Notes: generated by a model not told the origin, from the sequence alone. 64,000 nucleotides of DNA from Cellvibrionaceae bacterium (GCA_024707385.1 JANPZW010000015.1:310001-374000); one strand, 5' to 3'. Shown: positions 1 to 11,442, counted from the stretch's first letter. Numbers and translations are program-made.

Positions 1-31
1 GTTCAGGTAAAGCGATTAGGGCAACAGTTTT

Positions 32-1052
32 ATGAATTCAGATTCGATGGAAAACGGGAGTATCAAGCAACGTTTGTATAATATCGAGACGCGTCTAGAT
101 CGGCTTTCGGCGCCAGTGCAGTTAAGTTTTGATTCGCTAACGGTTCCTCGAAGTGACGAGGTGGATTTAAGAGAGATTTGGAATATTTTGTGGGATAGAA
201 AATGGTGGATTATCGGCATTACTTTTTTGTTTTCTTTGGGAATGGTTTTTTTTGCATTGAGCATACCCGATCAATATAAAGCAGAAATTGTACTCGCCCC
301 TGCGCAAAAGGAAGGAGGCATGGGCAATTTGGCTGCGCAATATGGTGGGTTGGCGGCAATCGCAGGCATCAACTTGGGAGGCGGTCAAAACTCAGATATT
401 GACCAAGCGACAGCTCTAGCAGTAAGTAGACCTTTTTTAGAGGCTTTTATAGAAAAATATAATGTCAAACCTCAGGTTATGGCGATTAGTAGATGGGATC
501 GTAATCAGGTCGTGTATGAAAAAGATTTGTTCGATCCAGTAGCTCGGCAGTGGATGAGAGATCCGAAGTCCAATGAATCCCTTGAACCTAGTAATTTTGA
601 AACTTACCGATCGCTGTCGGATAAGTTATCGATCAGTAGCGATTCCAAGTCTGGACTTATTCGAATAAGCGTCGAGCATTATGTGCCTAAATATGCTTAC
701 GAGTGGACACAGCTTCTGGTGCAAGAGTTAAATCGACACTTCCAGACTCGTGATATGCATGATGCCAACCGGAATATAAGGTATTTGCAAGAAAAGGCGG
801 ATAGTACCAGCATTGGGGAGATGCAGTCAGTGTTTTATCGAATGATTGAATCTCAGATGAAAACCTTGATGCTGGCCGAAGTTAGCGAAGATTATTTGCT
901 AAAAACGGTTATACCCGCCAGTTTGCCCGAAAAGAAAAAGTAAGCCTAACAGAGCGCTTATATGTGCGCTCGGTGTGCTATTAGGTGGGATTCTATCTGT
1001 GATGCTTGTTTTTGTTTTCCACATTGTGCGGCAGAAAAGAGCGGTCAATTAG
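32..1052 (+). CDS. wzz: Wzz/chain-length determinant protein (one frameshift)
   Basis: Inner-membrane polysaccharide co-polymerase that sets the chain length of O-antigen or a related surface glycan. The N-terminal cytoplasmic stretch is followed by a membrane segment near residues 58-78 (WWIIGITFLFSLGMVFF) and a long periplasmic domain. The first frame stops at 941-943, just before the conserved proline-rich motif and second membrane segment. These continue one frame over (KPNRALICALGVLLGG) to a stop at 1050-1052. Removing one A from the run at 935-939 restores a protein of about 339 residues, the usual Wzz length. This is probably a sequencing error, not a pseudogene. It is the first gene of the AT-rich glycan cluster. 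Confidence 0.85.
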
Positions 1053-1191
1053 ATGCTCCGACACAGTGGTGACATTAGCAATACCTTGAATAATACAGGT
1101 GTATTCCGCTGGTCCAAGTTAATCATCAGTTCTGCCTGTTTGATCGGCGCTAAAAAAGCAGACCTGAGATGTTTATGATTGGTTGGATCTC

Positions 1192-2739
1192 ATGAATAGA
1201 ACGGCCGCTATTTCGAAAAATGTCCGAATAGCAAGAAACACGCTGATGTTATATTTTCGGCAGTTGCTGATCTTATTCGTCAGCCTTTATACCATTAGAG
1301 TTGTTCTTGATGAGTTAGGAGTGGAGGGTTTTGGTGTCTATGGAGCTGTCACTGGCCTGGTTACGCTAGGAGCTTTTTTACCTGGATCTCTAGCTCAAGC
1401 AACGCAGCGCTTTTTCTCTTTTGCCTTAGGTGAGGAAAACCAAGAGCGGCTGAATGCCACTTTTTCGGTCAATCTTGTACTTTATATTTTAGTAGCCCTA
1501 ATCGCTTTTGTTGCGCTGCAAACTGTCGGGATTTGGTTTGTAGAAAATCATTTATCGATACCGGCCGATCGTTTTGAGGCCGCAAAAGCGTTGTACCTAT
1601 ATACGGCTATGGCGTTCGTAGTAAGCGTCGTCACAACGCCTTTCATGGCCATTATCATGGCACATGAAGACATGAAGCTGTACGCATACATTTCTATTAT
1701 TGAGGCTTTTATGAAGCTGGGCGTAGTATTCCTGCTTCAATATTTGACATGGGATAAGCTCGAACTATATGGATTATTGCTGTTATGTGTAGCGATTGTG
1801 AATGCTGTGCTTTATGCGGGTGTTTGTATAGGCCGATACAAAGAGTGCCAACTTAAAAAAATATATTGGAATTCGCCTCTCCTAAATGAAATCATCGGTT
1901 TCACCACATGGACAGTTTTTGGTCAAGTTTCGACTGTGGCGCGCACGCATGCGGTGACCCTGTTGTTAAACCAATCGTTCAACCCGGCCGTTGTCGCTGC
2001 GCGGGCACTTGCTATCCAGATCGCTAGTCAAGTAAACATTTTTTCAGCAAACTTTAATGCCAGCCTGTACCCACCCATTATTAAAAGCTATGCGGCAAAT
2101 GATCGTGACAGCATGCATTCCCTCGTTGTCGCTGGTTCTAAAATCACTTTTTTCTTACTGTGGCTGTTTGCTCTACCGCTGATTATCGAGATGGAAATGC
2201 TGCTGTCAGTATGGCTCACGACAGTGCCGCCCGATGCAGTTTTTTTCTCGCAGTTAGCGTTGATCGAATCATTGATTTTCTCAATAAGTATGCCGCTAGC
2301 TGCTGCAGCTCGAGCGCCGGGAAAAATGAAAGCTTATGAATTAATTCTAGGTAGTGTTCAAATTGGAATATTCATAGCATCATGGTGTGCTGTGGTGGCG
2401 GGCCAGCCTGCGTACAGTGTGTTTATTGTGGCAATTGTCGCGAACATATTGATGTTTGGTGTTCGGCTGGTTCTCGTCAGTCAGCTTACGGCTTTGCATA
2501 TCTCCTATTTTTTAAAGTCTGCAGTCCAGCCAGTTTTGCTCATTGTCCTGGTGACCTCACTGCCGACGGTAGCACTAAACCAGTTGTTGCCGGTAGGTTT
2601 ATTAGGATCCTTTCTGGTGATATTGGCGAGCTTTGGATTGTCCACTGTCGCAATGTACTACATCGGGCTTGATCGCCCCTGGCGCGATAGGATGGTGGCG
2701 ACAATACGTTCACGCATGCGCGGATGGCAGAATATATGA
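1192..2739 (+). CDS. O-antigen/polysaccharide flippase, Wzx-like (MOP superfamily)
   Basis: Multi-pass membrane protein of about 515 residues with the hydrophobicity pattern of MOP-superfamily flippases, which move undecaprenyl-linked repeat units across the inner membrane. The N-terminal region (RNTLMLYFRQLLILFVSLYT) and the following GVEGFGVYGAVTGLV are typical of Wzx/RfbX-like proteins. I chose ATG at 1192; a TTG at 1183 in the same frame is possible. The stop overlaps the next gene by ATGA, so the two are probably translationally coupled. The family call is solid; the transported substrate is unknown. Confidence 0.85.
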   Translation: MNRTAAISKNVRIARNTLMLYFRQLLILFVSLYTIRVVLDELGVEGFGVYGAVTGLVTLGAFLPGSLAQATQRFFSFALGEENQERLNATFSVNLVLYILVALIAFVALQTVGIWFVENHLSIPADRFEAAKALYLYTAMAFVVSVVTTPFMAIIMAHEDMKLYAYISIIEAFMKLGVVFLLQYLTWDKLELYGLLLLCVAIVNAVLYAGVCIGRYKECQLKKIYWNSPLLNEIIGFTTWTVFGQVSTVARTHAVTLLLNQSFNPAVVAARALAIQIASQVNIFSANFNASLYPPIIKSYAANDRDSMHSLVVAGSKITFFLLWLFALPLIIEMEMLLSVWLTTVPPDAVFFSQLALIESLIFSISMPLAAAARAPGKMKAYELILGSVQIGIFIASWCAVVAGQPAYSVFIVAIVANILMFGVRLVLVSQLTALHISYFLKSAVQPVLLIVLVTSLPTVALNQLLPVGLLGSFLVILASFGLSTVAMYYIGLDRPWRDRMVATIRSRMRGWQNI

Positions 2740-3812
2740 AGAGAATCCTAGTTTTGGGCGGCACTGGTGCGATGGGAGAGCATTTAGTTTCGATACTTGC
2801 CCAGCGTCGAGATAAAGTTGTGGTCACGACCCGTATCGAGCGTCCCTCCTCTCTGTATATAGAGTATGTTGAAGGCGATGCCCAAGATGACACTTTCCTT
2901 CGGCGTATTCTTGCGCAAGAATGGGATGCGATTATCGATTTCATGTTATATACCACAAAAAAATTTGAGCATCGTGCCGCTGTATTGCTTGCGAGCACCA
3001 AACAATACATCTACTTGAGTTCTGCCCGTGTCTATGCGGACTCCAGCATTCCCATCAAGGAAGAATTTCTTCGTCTACTTGATAGCAGCTGTGACACAAA
3101 GTTTTTGGAAACTGATGAATATGCCCTGGCTAAAGCAAGGCAAGAAGATATTTTGAGCAAGTCAGGTTATGTAAATTGGACGATCATCAGACCATATATC
3201 ACCTATAGCGAGAAACGCTTACAGCTTGGAGTGCTTGAGAAAGAAGCCTGGTTATACCGGGCTTTGAATGGACGCACAATAGTCTTTTCTGAAGAGATTG
3301 CTGGAAAAATAACCACATTGACATATGGATTCGATGTGGCAAGGACAATAGCCGCTCTGATTGGCGAAGATAAGGCATTAGGTCAGGTATATCATGTTAC
3401 GCATCCACAAGCAGCCATGTGGTCCAGAATTCTGGACATATATCTAGATATGTTGGAAAAACATTTGGGTTCGCGACCCAAAGTGCTCTTATTGGGACGG
3501 GCGCAATTTTTTGAATGCCAGAGATCCGAATATCAGATCAAATATGACAGATTGTTTAACCGACGCTTTGATAGTTCAAAGATTTCTGAATTTGTAGATA
3601 TAAATAGTTTTAAGTCGATTGAGGAGGCGCTGGTTCGATGTTTGGAGCAATTTTTAGAAAATCCTCGCTTTGATAGAATCGACTGGAGCTTGGAAGCTAT
3701 AAAAGATCGTTTTGCTGGTGATAGCACTAGTATTTCGTCGATTGCCGGGTTTAAAAATAAAGTGAAGTACCTGATTTATAGGTACATTGGATGGAAAAGG
3801 GCTAATTTATGA
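2736..3812 (+). CDS. NAD-dependent epimerase/dehydratase (extended SDR)
   Basis: Sugar-nucleotide-type short-chain dehydrogenase of about 358 residues. The N-terminus has a Rossmann glycine motif (LVLGGTGAMGEHL), and the YALAKA sequence near residue 130 fits the YxxxK catalytic pair. ATG at 2736 overlaps the flippase stop as ATGA; an ATG 12 bases upstream is also in frame. It probably modifies a nucleotide sugar for the surface glycan made by the neighbouring genes. The substrate cannot be told from sequence. Confidence 0.8.
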   Translation: MKRILVLGGTGAMGEHLVSILAQRRDKVVVTTRIERPSSLYIEYVEGDAQDDTFLRRILAQEWDAIIDFMLYTTKKFEHRAAVLLASTKQYIYLSSARVYADSSIPIKEEFLRLLDSSCDTKFLETDEYALAKARQEDILSKSGYVNWTIIRPYITYSEKRLQLGVLEKEAWLYRALNGRTIVFSEEIAGKITTLTYGFDVARTIAALIGEDKALGQVYHVTHPQAAMWSRILDIYLDMLEKHLGSRPKVLLLGRAQFFECQRSEYQIKYDRLFNRRFDSSKISEFVDINSFKSIEEALVRCLEQFLENPRFDRIDWSLEAIKDRFAGDSTSISSIAGFKNKVKYLIYRYIGWKRANL

Positions 3813-5521
3813 GTGCAATTTATAGTGACGAGAAAAAACGTCCAAATTATAATTTCTTTATTAAAGGCTCACAAAATAAAATATATTGTCGCGTCACCCG
3901 GCGCTACGAATACTGCTTTTGTTGCAAGCGTCCAAAACGACGCATATTTTAAAATTTTTTCTTGTGTGGATGAACGATCAGCAGCATATATCGCTTGTGG
4001 TTTGTCAGTTGAGGCCGATGAGCCGGTGGTCATAAGTTGCACGGGAGCGACTGCCTCCAGAAACTACCTGTCGGGTCTGACTGAAGCGTTTTATAGGAAG
4101 ATTCCTATACTGGCAATAACTTCAACTCAAGACGTCGCAAAGGTGGGACACCATATTGCCCAGGTAATTGATAGGAGCATTATTCCCAAAGATGTAGCTC
4201 GCTTAAGCGTGAATTTGCCGATCGTTAAAGATGCTCAGGATCAGTGGGCATGCGAATTGAAAGTAAATCAAGCATTGCTTGAGTTAAGGCGGAAAGGGTG
4301 GAGGACCTGTCCATATAAACCTGCCCACAATTTATAGTAAACCATTTACTACAAAGGAGTTGCCCGCGTGCAAAGTTGTCAGGCGGATCACGACAGGAGA
4401 TGAACTTCCCGCGCTGCTCGGTCGCATAGGAATTTTTGTCGGCTCGTACAAGAAATGGTCCGAACCTCAGATTGAGAGCATTGATAAATTTTGTTCGGTA
4501 AACAATGCCGTAGTCTTTTGTGATCATACAAGCTCATATAATGGAAAATATCGCGTCCAGTTTGCGTTAGCTGCAGCACAGGAGATGTTGGATAAAGTGG
4601 ATTTTCGTCCAGATATTTTAATACATGTTGGCGAAGTCTCCGGCGACTACTCGTCATTATCTTTATCAAGTAATAGCGTCTGGCGTGTGAGTGTCGATGG
4701 TGAGATTCGGGATACATTCTCAAAGCTGAGCTATGTTTTCGAAATGAAAGAAGTTGATTTTTTTAATATATATTCCGTCGGAAAGCCAGGAGATGACTCA
4801 TATCTGAATGCTTGCAAAGAATGTTTGAGTCGTCTGAGAGAAGGGATACCTGATATGCCTTTCTCAAATATTTGGGCAGCATCGCAGCTTGCAAGCAGGA
4901 TTCCAGAAAAATCTACAATTCATTTCGCTATCCTTAACAGTTTGAGAGCCTGGAACTACTTTGAAATTCCACCTTCAGTAGAAAGCCATTCTAATGTCGG
5001 GGGATTTGGCATTGATGGGTGTCTTTCATCACTAATTGGCGCATCGCTAGCGAATCCTAATAAATTGTATTTTTGTGTGATTGGTGATCTGGCGTTCTTC
5101 TATGATATGAACGTTTTGGGTAATAGGCATATAGGTAATAATCTGCGTATTTTGATAGTTAATAATGGTACGGGGAATGAATTTAAGCAGTACAATCACC
5201 ACGCAGCGTATTTTGGCGAATCCGCAGATGAGTTCATTGCTGCCGCTGGTCATTTTGGAAATAAATCCTCTATTTTGGTCAGGCATTATTCTCAGGCCCT
5301 CGGTTTCGATTACTTAACGGCGTCTAACAAGGCCGAGTTTTTAGATGTGTATGAAAAGTTCATCGAAGGGAAAAACAGAGAAAAAATCTGTTGTATTCGA
5401 AATTTTTACTAACGAGTGTGATGAAAGTAATGCATTGAAATGCATGAATACTATCGCGTCAAGCTCGGCGACGAAAAAGATCGCGAAAAATATATTCAAT
5501 AAAATGAGGGCGAGGTTCTAA
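3809..5521 (+). CDS. Thiamine-diphosphate enzyme, MenD/acetolactate-synthase-like (three frameshifts)
   Basis: Large TPP-binding enzyme related to MenD and acetolactate synthase. Visible motifs are ASPGATNTAFV and DERSAAYIACGL near the N-terminus, SCTGATASRNYL after that, and GGFGIDGCLSSLIGAS with VIGDLAFFYDMN in the TPP-binding half. Three shifts interrupt it: the A run at 3833-3838, the A run near 4293-4296, and the A run near 5381-5386. Removing one A at each site gives a continuous protein of about 569 residues starting with MSAIYSDEKNVQ and ending at TAA 5519-5521. Within a glycan cluster it may carboligate or decarboxylate a 2-oxoacid to build an unusual sugar or substituent. That role is inference. 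Confidence 0.8.
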
Positions 5522-5643
5522 ATCTGTGATGGTGTAGACGCTATGCCGAGGGAAAGGTCTTGAAGATCATTTTTTCTTGAATGCAGATTGCGTCAGTGAA
5601 GTAATTTGCTTTTTATGATTTGAAACGCTTTAAAGAGAGTGTA

Positions 5644-6790
5644 ATGAAAAGAAAGATTGGTATCTTAACCTTGCCTCTAATAAACAATTATGGAGGGATC
5701 TTGCAGGCCTATGCTCTAAGTGTAGTGTTGAGGGAGCTGGTGTCGATGTATTGTTTATTGATTATCAAAAAAAATGCATGGGCAAGGCTTCTATTTGGCT
5801 AAGCAATATCAAAAATTTCTCTAAAAAAATATTTCCTTTATTGTTTTTTGGTAGGGCGCCTGCGGTTACTCCTTCAATAAGGGAGTCAATCTCAAAAAAC
5901 ACTCGTTCCTTCGTGTGTTCTGAGGTGGTTCCAATTTCCTCTGAGATCACCGAGGTTGATGAATTAAAAAGGTTGGGGGATCGGTTGGACGGCATTATTG
6001 TTGGTAGCGATCAAGTTTGGAGGCCGGCATACACTCCCAGGGTGGAAAGTTATTTTTTGGATTTTTTAGGAAATGATAAATTAAAGATAGCTTATGCGGC
6101 ATCTTTTGGTTCTGACGATTGGAGCTTTTCAAAAGAACAGCTGTTTACATTTCTCCGTGCTATTAAAGAGTTTGATTTCGTATCTGTTCGGGAAATTAGC
6201 GCTGTTGATGTAATAAAGGCGAAGTGTGGCGTTGAAGCGAAGTGCGTCCTTGACCCAACGCTGCTATTGTCTGCCCAGCACTACATGGACCTAGTGAATC
6301 GGCTCGGACACTGCTCTTTTGATGGCGAGTTATTCTGCTATTCACTGGATGAAACCCCTTTTTCTCAAGCGTATCAAACAGTTTGGCTGCAAAGTATGGT
6401 TTTAAACCCTATCACGTCAAGCCAAAAAATATCGACCTGGACTACCATAAAAATCCGGAACAATATGTCTATCCCCCAGTTAGTGATTGGTTGTCCGCAT
6501 TTATAAGCGCGAAATTTGTTGTCGCTGATTCATTTCACGGTTGTGTTTTCTCAATTATATTTAACAAGCCATTTATTGCTGTGGGCAATATAAAAAGAGG
6601 GATTGCAAGATTTTCCTCATTGCTAGCACTATTCGGTCTGGAAGACAGGCTTATCATGTCTGAAGATGATCTTGATGAGGAGCGTATTAACTATAATTTT
6701 GATTGGGTCGCGATCAATGAACGTTGGAATTCTCTTAAAAGAGATTCGCTAGAATATTTAGAGAAAAGCTTACGGATCGACGTCGCATAG
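5644..6790 (+). CDS. Polysaccharide pyruvyl transferase family protein (two frameshifts)
   Basis: Member of the WcaK/CsaB-type pyruvyl transferase family, which puts ketal pyruvate (or related groups) on glycans. Family features are the start KIGILTLPLINNYGGILQAYAL, the central SDQVWRP and KIAYAASFGSDDW blocks, VLDPTLLL, and the C-terminal VADSFHGCVFSIIFNKPF. Two apparent one-base deletions, near 5740 and near 6383, split it. Restored, it is about 382 residues, ending at 6790. ATG 5644 is preceded by AAAGAGAG. The acceptor sugar is unknown. Confidence 0.82.
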
Positions 6791-6806
6791 TGCTATAGGG
6801 GAGAGC

Positions 6807-7845
6807 ATGTTTTCGATTATTGTGCCAGTCTATAACGCAGTCGCTCATGTTGAGCGTTGCATTGATAGCGTACTAGCGCAAAACTACAAATTTTTTGAAT
6901 TGATCCTCGTAAACGACGGATCTTCCGATGGCTCCGAGGTGTTGATACGGAACCGTTATGGATCATTACATAATGTAAAATTAATCGAGCAGGGAAATGC
7001 TGGTGTATCTGTAGCTCGGAATGTGGGAATTAATCACTCAACAGGCCAGTATCTTGTGTTTTTAGACTCGGATGATTGGCTCGAAAATGGTTATCTGCAG
7101 TATGTTGCTGATCTTATTTCTAGTTCACCTGCTGCCACTGATGGAGTAGTTTTAAGCTATTTTCTTTCAAGCTTCTCTACGAAAACGAAGTTTTCCTACC
7201 ACAAGAGAAGAGGTGTTATTGGGTCTGATGAGTATTGCCGCATGTTTTTAGATGGTAGAGTTAGTAATCATCCGTGGGACAAAGTGTTTAAGCGGTCACT
7301 TTACATCGGTAATAATATTAAGTTTCCCGAGGGGGTTAGCCTTGGCGAAGATGCTGTTGTATCTGCGATGCTTGGTTTCTATTCAAGTTCGATTTACTTA
7401 AGCGAACGTGCTTACCTCCATTACATGCAAGATACTAATGGAGTTACCACGAGGAGATTCACGCTTGAAAAGATGATTGGACTGGATAAGGCGCTTTCTC
7501 AGATCGTCGAACTATACTCTAGTCGTTATAATGGTAGGTATTTATCTAAGTTTTATTTGTTTAAATTTTTTAAATCAGTTAACCTTTTCGTCGCTTAAAT
7601 CCTTTAAGAAGAGTGGTGTGCCCTACGAAAATTATTGTAAACATGTAAAAGCGATAAGTGTTCATGACTTCAACGGTGTTCGAGATTATGTAGTGAAATT
7701 CCCTGTTTGGTGGTTTTCTGTGCTAAAGATTCCTGCGCTGTCGAAATGTTATATTGTTGTTCTTCATAAGTCCTCAAAAATAACCAAGTTATTGTTGACT
7801 AATATATGGCATCGTCGCAGTGAAAAAAATAAAAATAGTATTTAA
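6807..7845 (+). CDS. Family 2 glycosyltransferase (one frameshift)
   Basis: GT-A fold glycosyltransferase that adds one sugar of the repeat unit on the cytoplasmic face. The N-terminus MFSIIVPVYNA, the VNDGSSDGS nucleotide-sugar motif (residues about 36-44) and the metal-binding DSDDW (87-91) are canonical. The first frame ends at 7596-7598; removing one T from the six-T run at 7568-7573 continues to a stop at 7843-7845, for about 345 residues. A GGGGAGAG ribosome-binding site sits just upstream of ATG 6807. Its end overlaps the next start by 26 bases. Confidence 0.85.
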
Positions 7846-8945
7846 CTGTAGAGGCTCGAACACAATTGGAAGCGTTAGGATTCCATTCTGTGGGATCAAA
7901 GATTGTTTTGATAGCTATGAAGAGTTTGATGTCGCTCGTGAAGTGTATGATGCGTATCAGCAGTTCGATGTGGCGATACTTCATGGTGATGAGGATGAAA
8001 TTATTGAGGCAAGAAAACAAAATCCAAATATTATTATTGGGATCGCAAAGCCGCATCATGAACGTGTCGTGCACCCTCCATTCTATGGTTTTGGTCTAAA
8101 AAGTTTTCTTTATCAGTTTCGCTTCATTTTCGGCGATGGGAAATCAAGGTTTATAAGAAATCGGAATGCGAAGCTTCAGTCTGCGGATTTTCTGATAGCG
8201 GACACGTTGTACTTAAAGGGCTTGTTTGAGTCAGCGGGCTTTAATAGCATATATCTGAAATTGATTGAGCCTTTCTGGGAAGAGGTGAAGCCGACAGAAA
8301 AAGAAGAATCCTGGAGATAAGAGCCTGGTCTTTGGTTATCATGGTAATTATCGTCATCTCATAGAGAGTCAAGACTATATTTTTCCTGCCTTAAATGATC
8401 TTTCCCGGAATTTTGATGTAAAGTTAAAAGTGGTTACGAATCTAAAGTTCATCCCGTTGAAGTCCAGCAAGAGTCAAAATTTTGAAATTCAATACTTGGA
8501 TTATTCGTTTCCCGAAATATTCCACTATTTGTCTGATATCGACATCGGCTTGGTGCCAAATCAGATACAATTCAAAAATGCATTTTATAAGAATTTCTTT
8601 GGGCGGTTTGGGGCTTTATTTTGGAAAACCGACAAGTACCATGATGTGTTGATAAGGTTCAAGCAAAGCGCTAACGCTGGCAGGGCGTTCGTTTTTGCTC
8701 AGATGGGAAAACCTTTTGTCGCTTGTCCAGTTCCAGAGGTTGTTAGTGTCTTTGGAGAGAAGTTGGGTGAATATTACCCTCTTGATTCGGCAACATGGAA
8801 AAACGCTATAAAAAAGCTTGCCCTAGACGAGCAGGAACGTATCGCGCTAAGTGCTGAGTTGATCTCACTCACCAAAAACTCCATAGATCTAAAAATAGAA
8901 TCGAAAAAGTTAAAAGAATATGTATTAGCAAGAGTCAAGCAGTGA
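7820..8945 (+). CDS. Unrecognised glycosyltransferase-like protein (one frameshift)
   Basis: I do not recognise a named family. Two segments join across an extra A near 8298 to give about 374 residues starting at GTG 7820. The first half has alternating beta/alpha texture (VAILHGDEDEIIEARKQNP, IIIGIAKPHHERV). The second has VFGYHGNYRHLIES, LDIGLVPNQI-type spacing, GRAFVFAQMGKPFVACP and a terminal helix-rich region, resembling the nucleotide-sugar half of GT-B enzymes. Position inside the glycan operon supports a glycosyltransferase role. The stop overlaps the next start as GTGA. Confidence 0.55.
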
Positions 8946-10235
8946 CGCCATCAATGACCATGAGGTTTTTTGCTTTTTTGTGCATGTTCATGCTTCTGGC
9001 GGGGCCGCGTTTCAATGTGCTTGATTTTAACCTCCTCTTTACGTTGCTGTTGTCTATAGGTGGTTTGGCGTATTTGTTTTTATCGGCGACTCTTCCTAAA
9101 ACGCTGGTTGCGTTGAATTTAATGTTAATTTCTTTCTTTGCCTCCTCTTGCGTGAGTTCGCTTTTGTCTGGTGCGCAATATTTCGAATCGATAGCGCATT
9201 TTTTTCGCGCTTTTTTGTCATTTTGGGCTGCTTTTTGTGTTGTAAAAATATATCAAAAAATTTATTCGGATAACCAGTCGTGCGAGGCAATTTGCCGCTC
9301 TTTTGAGGTTTCCTTTTTTGTTAATTCTTGCTTCGTTGTGCTTGTGATGTTTGTCGAGCCGGTCAAGCAATTCGCTACAACCCAATTGTCCCAGAATAGT
9401 AAAATGGCTGCCCTGGCTAACGAATCTGTAAGGTCTGTAGATCTGGTAATTGGTGGAGGGGCTGTCGCATCATTGATATTTAGTGCCTTTTTTGTGTTTT
9501 CCTTTTCAAGGTTTTTATATAAAAAAGAATGTGTTTTCTCTGCTTTGCATGCTTTCAGCTCTTATGGCGGCAATGTTTACCGGCAGGTCGGGGTTGGTTG
9601 CTATTTTGTTGTGCCCAATACCTACGCTACTGCTGTTTAACTATCTCACTTATGGTCGGTTTCGAATAATATCTGTCATGAGGCTATCGGCGGTTGTCCT
9701 TCTTGGATCGATAGCAGCCTTAGCGACGTTATTTTTTTTTCTAAATATCATGTTCCCCTGGCAGATGAGCATTCTGTTAGACAATAGCTTTGCTTGGTCA
9801 TTCGAGCCTTTTATTAACTATTACTATACGGGTAGCTTCTCAAGCTCATCTACCTCTGACCTTTTCAGAATGTATGAAAAAGGCGTTTCATTTTCTGATG
9901 TCTTTAGTTTTTTTGGCAACTCCCGCACTGGTAGAGATGATTATTATTTGCCCACCGACATCGGCTATATAAGAGCACTTTTCACATCTGGTTTCGTAGG
10001 ATTGGTGCTCATTTTTGGTAAATATGTATTTATGATGGCGGTTGTCTGTATTGGTCTTGCATCGAATAAGTTTGAGAAAAGGCAAGTGCCGGTGGTAATT
10101 GTATTGCTCTACTATCTCGTTGTAATTTTTCTTGCAAATTTCAAAGAGTACCATCAAACCATAAGGGTAGGTTTTCCCATGTTAATGATGTTTTTCGTTC
10201 TGCTCTATGGCGGCAAAAGACTTCAGCGATGGTAG
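8942..10235 (+). CDS. Wzy-like O-antigen polymerase/ligase membrane protein (one frameshift)
   Basis: Very hydrophobic protein of about 430 residues once one A is removed from the A run at 9521-9526, which joins the frames ending at 9640 and 10235. It has about ten predicted membrane segments and a large extracytoplasmic loop (about residues 270-330: SFEPFINYYYTGSFSSSST and on). This is the architecture of Wzy polymerases and WaaL ligases. It follows the previous gene by a GTGA overlap. It probably polymerises repeat units in the periplasm; sequence alone cannot separate polymerase from ligase. Confidence 0.7.
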
Positions 10236-10290
10236 GTTTATACCTTGCGAATTTCCGATGTTTGAACCAAATTTACCTTGGTGGGTATTG

Positions 10291-11442
10291 ATGAAATTGG
10301 TATACGTGCACGACTTTCGATTTTATAAGGTGCCAGAAGGCAATGTCTATACAGCAGTTGGGCTTCCAGAGATGTATTTTGATCGATTTTTTGATGCCGG
10401 AGTTAAAGAAATTAGTTTAGTTAGTCGCTCATCTATAGCGCTTAAAAGCGAGATAGAAGATCAAGGGTTCCAGATGATTAGGAAGCTAAATATTAAGATT
10501 CCTGTTGATATCGGGAGCTATTTTTCATTACTAAAACCGGAGCTAATAAGCAGACTAGTCGAGCATATTAGGCAAAGTAGTCTTGTGGTCATAAATTTTC
10601 CCAGCGTAATTGGGTCTTTTGTATGCTTGTTGTGTATGTCGCTGGGTAAGCCTTACGCTTTGGAAGTGGCTGCCGACTATAATCAATTTAGTACGAAACG
10701 TTTAGGTTTTTTGTTTACCCTTTATTTAAAGCTTATATTCCCACTAGTTACCCGTCGTGCGATTGGAGCTCTATACGTGGGAGAATTTCTAAGAAAAAAG
10801 TATCCGAGTCGGATATGCGCAGTATCTAGCAACGTAAATATCAGTTGTATTTCTGAAAAGCGCCCAATTCTAATCCCCTTTGAAAAAGAAGGTGATATCA
10901 ATATATTGTTTGTGGGTGCATTAAACAAAAGGAAGGGTGTCGATATAGCGATCAAAGCGGTTTCAAAACTTGTTCAGGCGGGATATTCGAACTTAAAACT
11001 CCACCTGGCAGGTGGGCATGTAGATTTTGATATATCGTCAGTCATAAAAAATCAGTCTCTCGGAGAGCATGTAATTTTTCATGGCCTTTTAGACCCAGAG
11101 ACATTGGGATCTCTATACAAGATGGCTCATATTTATGTGCAACCAAGTAGGAGCGAGGGAATACCCCGGGCCACTTTAGAAGCGATGTCCTATGGCTTGC
11201 CCGTTGTGGCCACTAAGCTACCTGGATTTCGTGAGGTTTTACCGGAACAGTGTTTGATTGATTGTAGTGCAGATGACCTCTCGGCAGTTGTAACTAACCT
11301 TCTGATTAATCCCAGTTTTTATAACAAAATTTCTGGTATGAATTTGGCCAGAGCATCAGACTTCCTCTATTTTAAATTGCACTCCGTTAGGACATCATTC
11401 TTTAAATCCATTTTGAGTGAAGTTGTTAATGAAGGGGTATAA
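10291..11442 (+). CDS. Family 4 glycosyltransferase (group 1)
   Basis: GT-B retaining glycosyltransferase, about 383 residues. The C-terminal Rossmann half shows VGALNKRKGVD (near 209-219), then FHGLLD and YVQPSRSEGIPRATLEAMS (near 288), the EX7E-type donor site of GT4. I start at ATG 10291 (MKLVYVHDFRFYK), which has GGTGGG upstream; the frame is open back to 10207, but those residues are not typical. It is probably cytoplasmic and membrane-associated, adding a sugar to the lipid-linked repeat unit. The gene is intact. Confidence 0.85.
   Translation: MKLVYVHDFRFYKVPEGNVYTAVGLPEMYFDRFFDAGVKEISLVSRSSIALKSEIEDQGFQMIRKLNIKIPVDIGSYFSLLKPELISRLVEHIRQSSLVVINFPSVIGSFVCLLCMSLGKPYALEVAADYNQFSTKRLGFLFTLYLKLIFPLVTRRAIGALYVGEFLRKKYPSRICAVSSNVNISCISEKRPILIPFEKEGDINILFVGALNKRKGVDIAIKAVSKLVQAGYSNLKLHLAGGHVDFDISSVIKNQSLGEHVIFHGLLDPETLGSLYKMAHIYVQPSRSEGIPRATLEAMSYGLPVVATKLPGFREVLPEQCLIDCSADDLSAVVTNLLINPSFYNKISGMNLARASDFLYFKLHSVRTSFFKSILSEVVNEGV

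Noticed and set aside
3809..5521. Programmed ribosomal frameshifting at A runs
   Set aside because: Three shifts in one gene, plus shifts in many unrelated genes with differing run bases, fit sequence error better than a translational signal.
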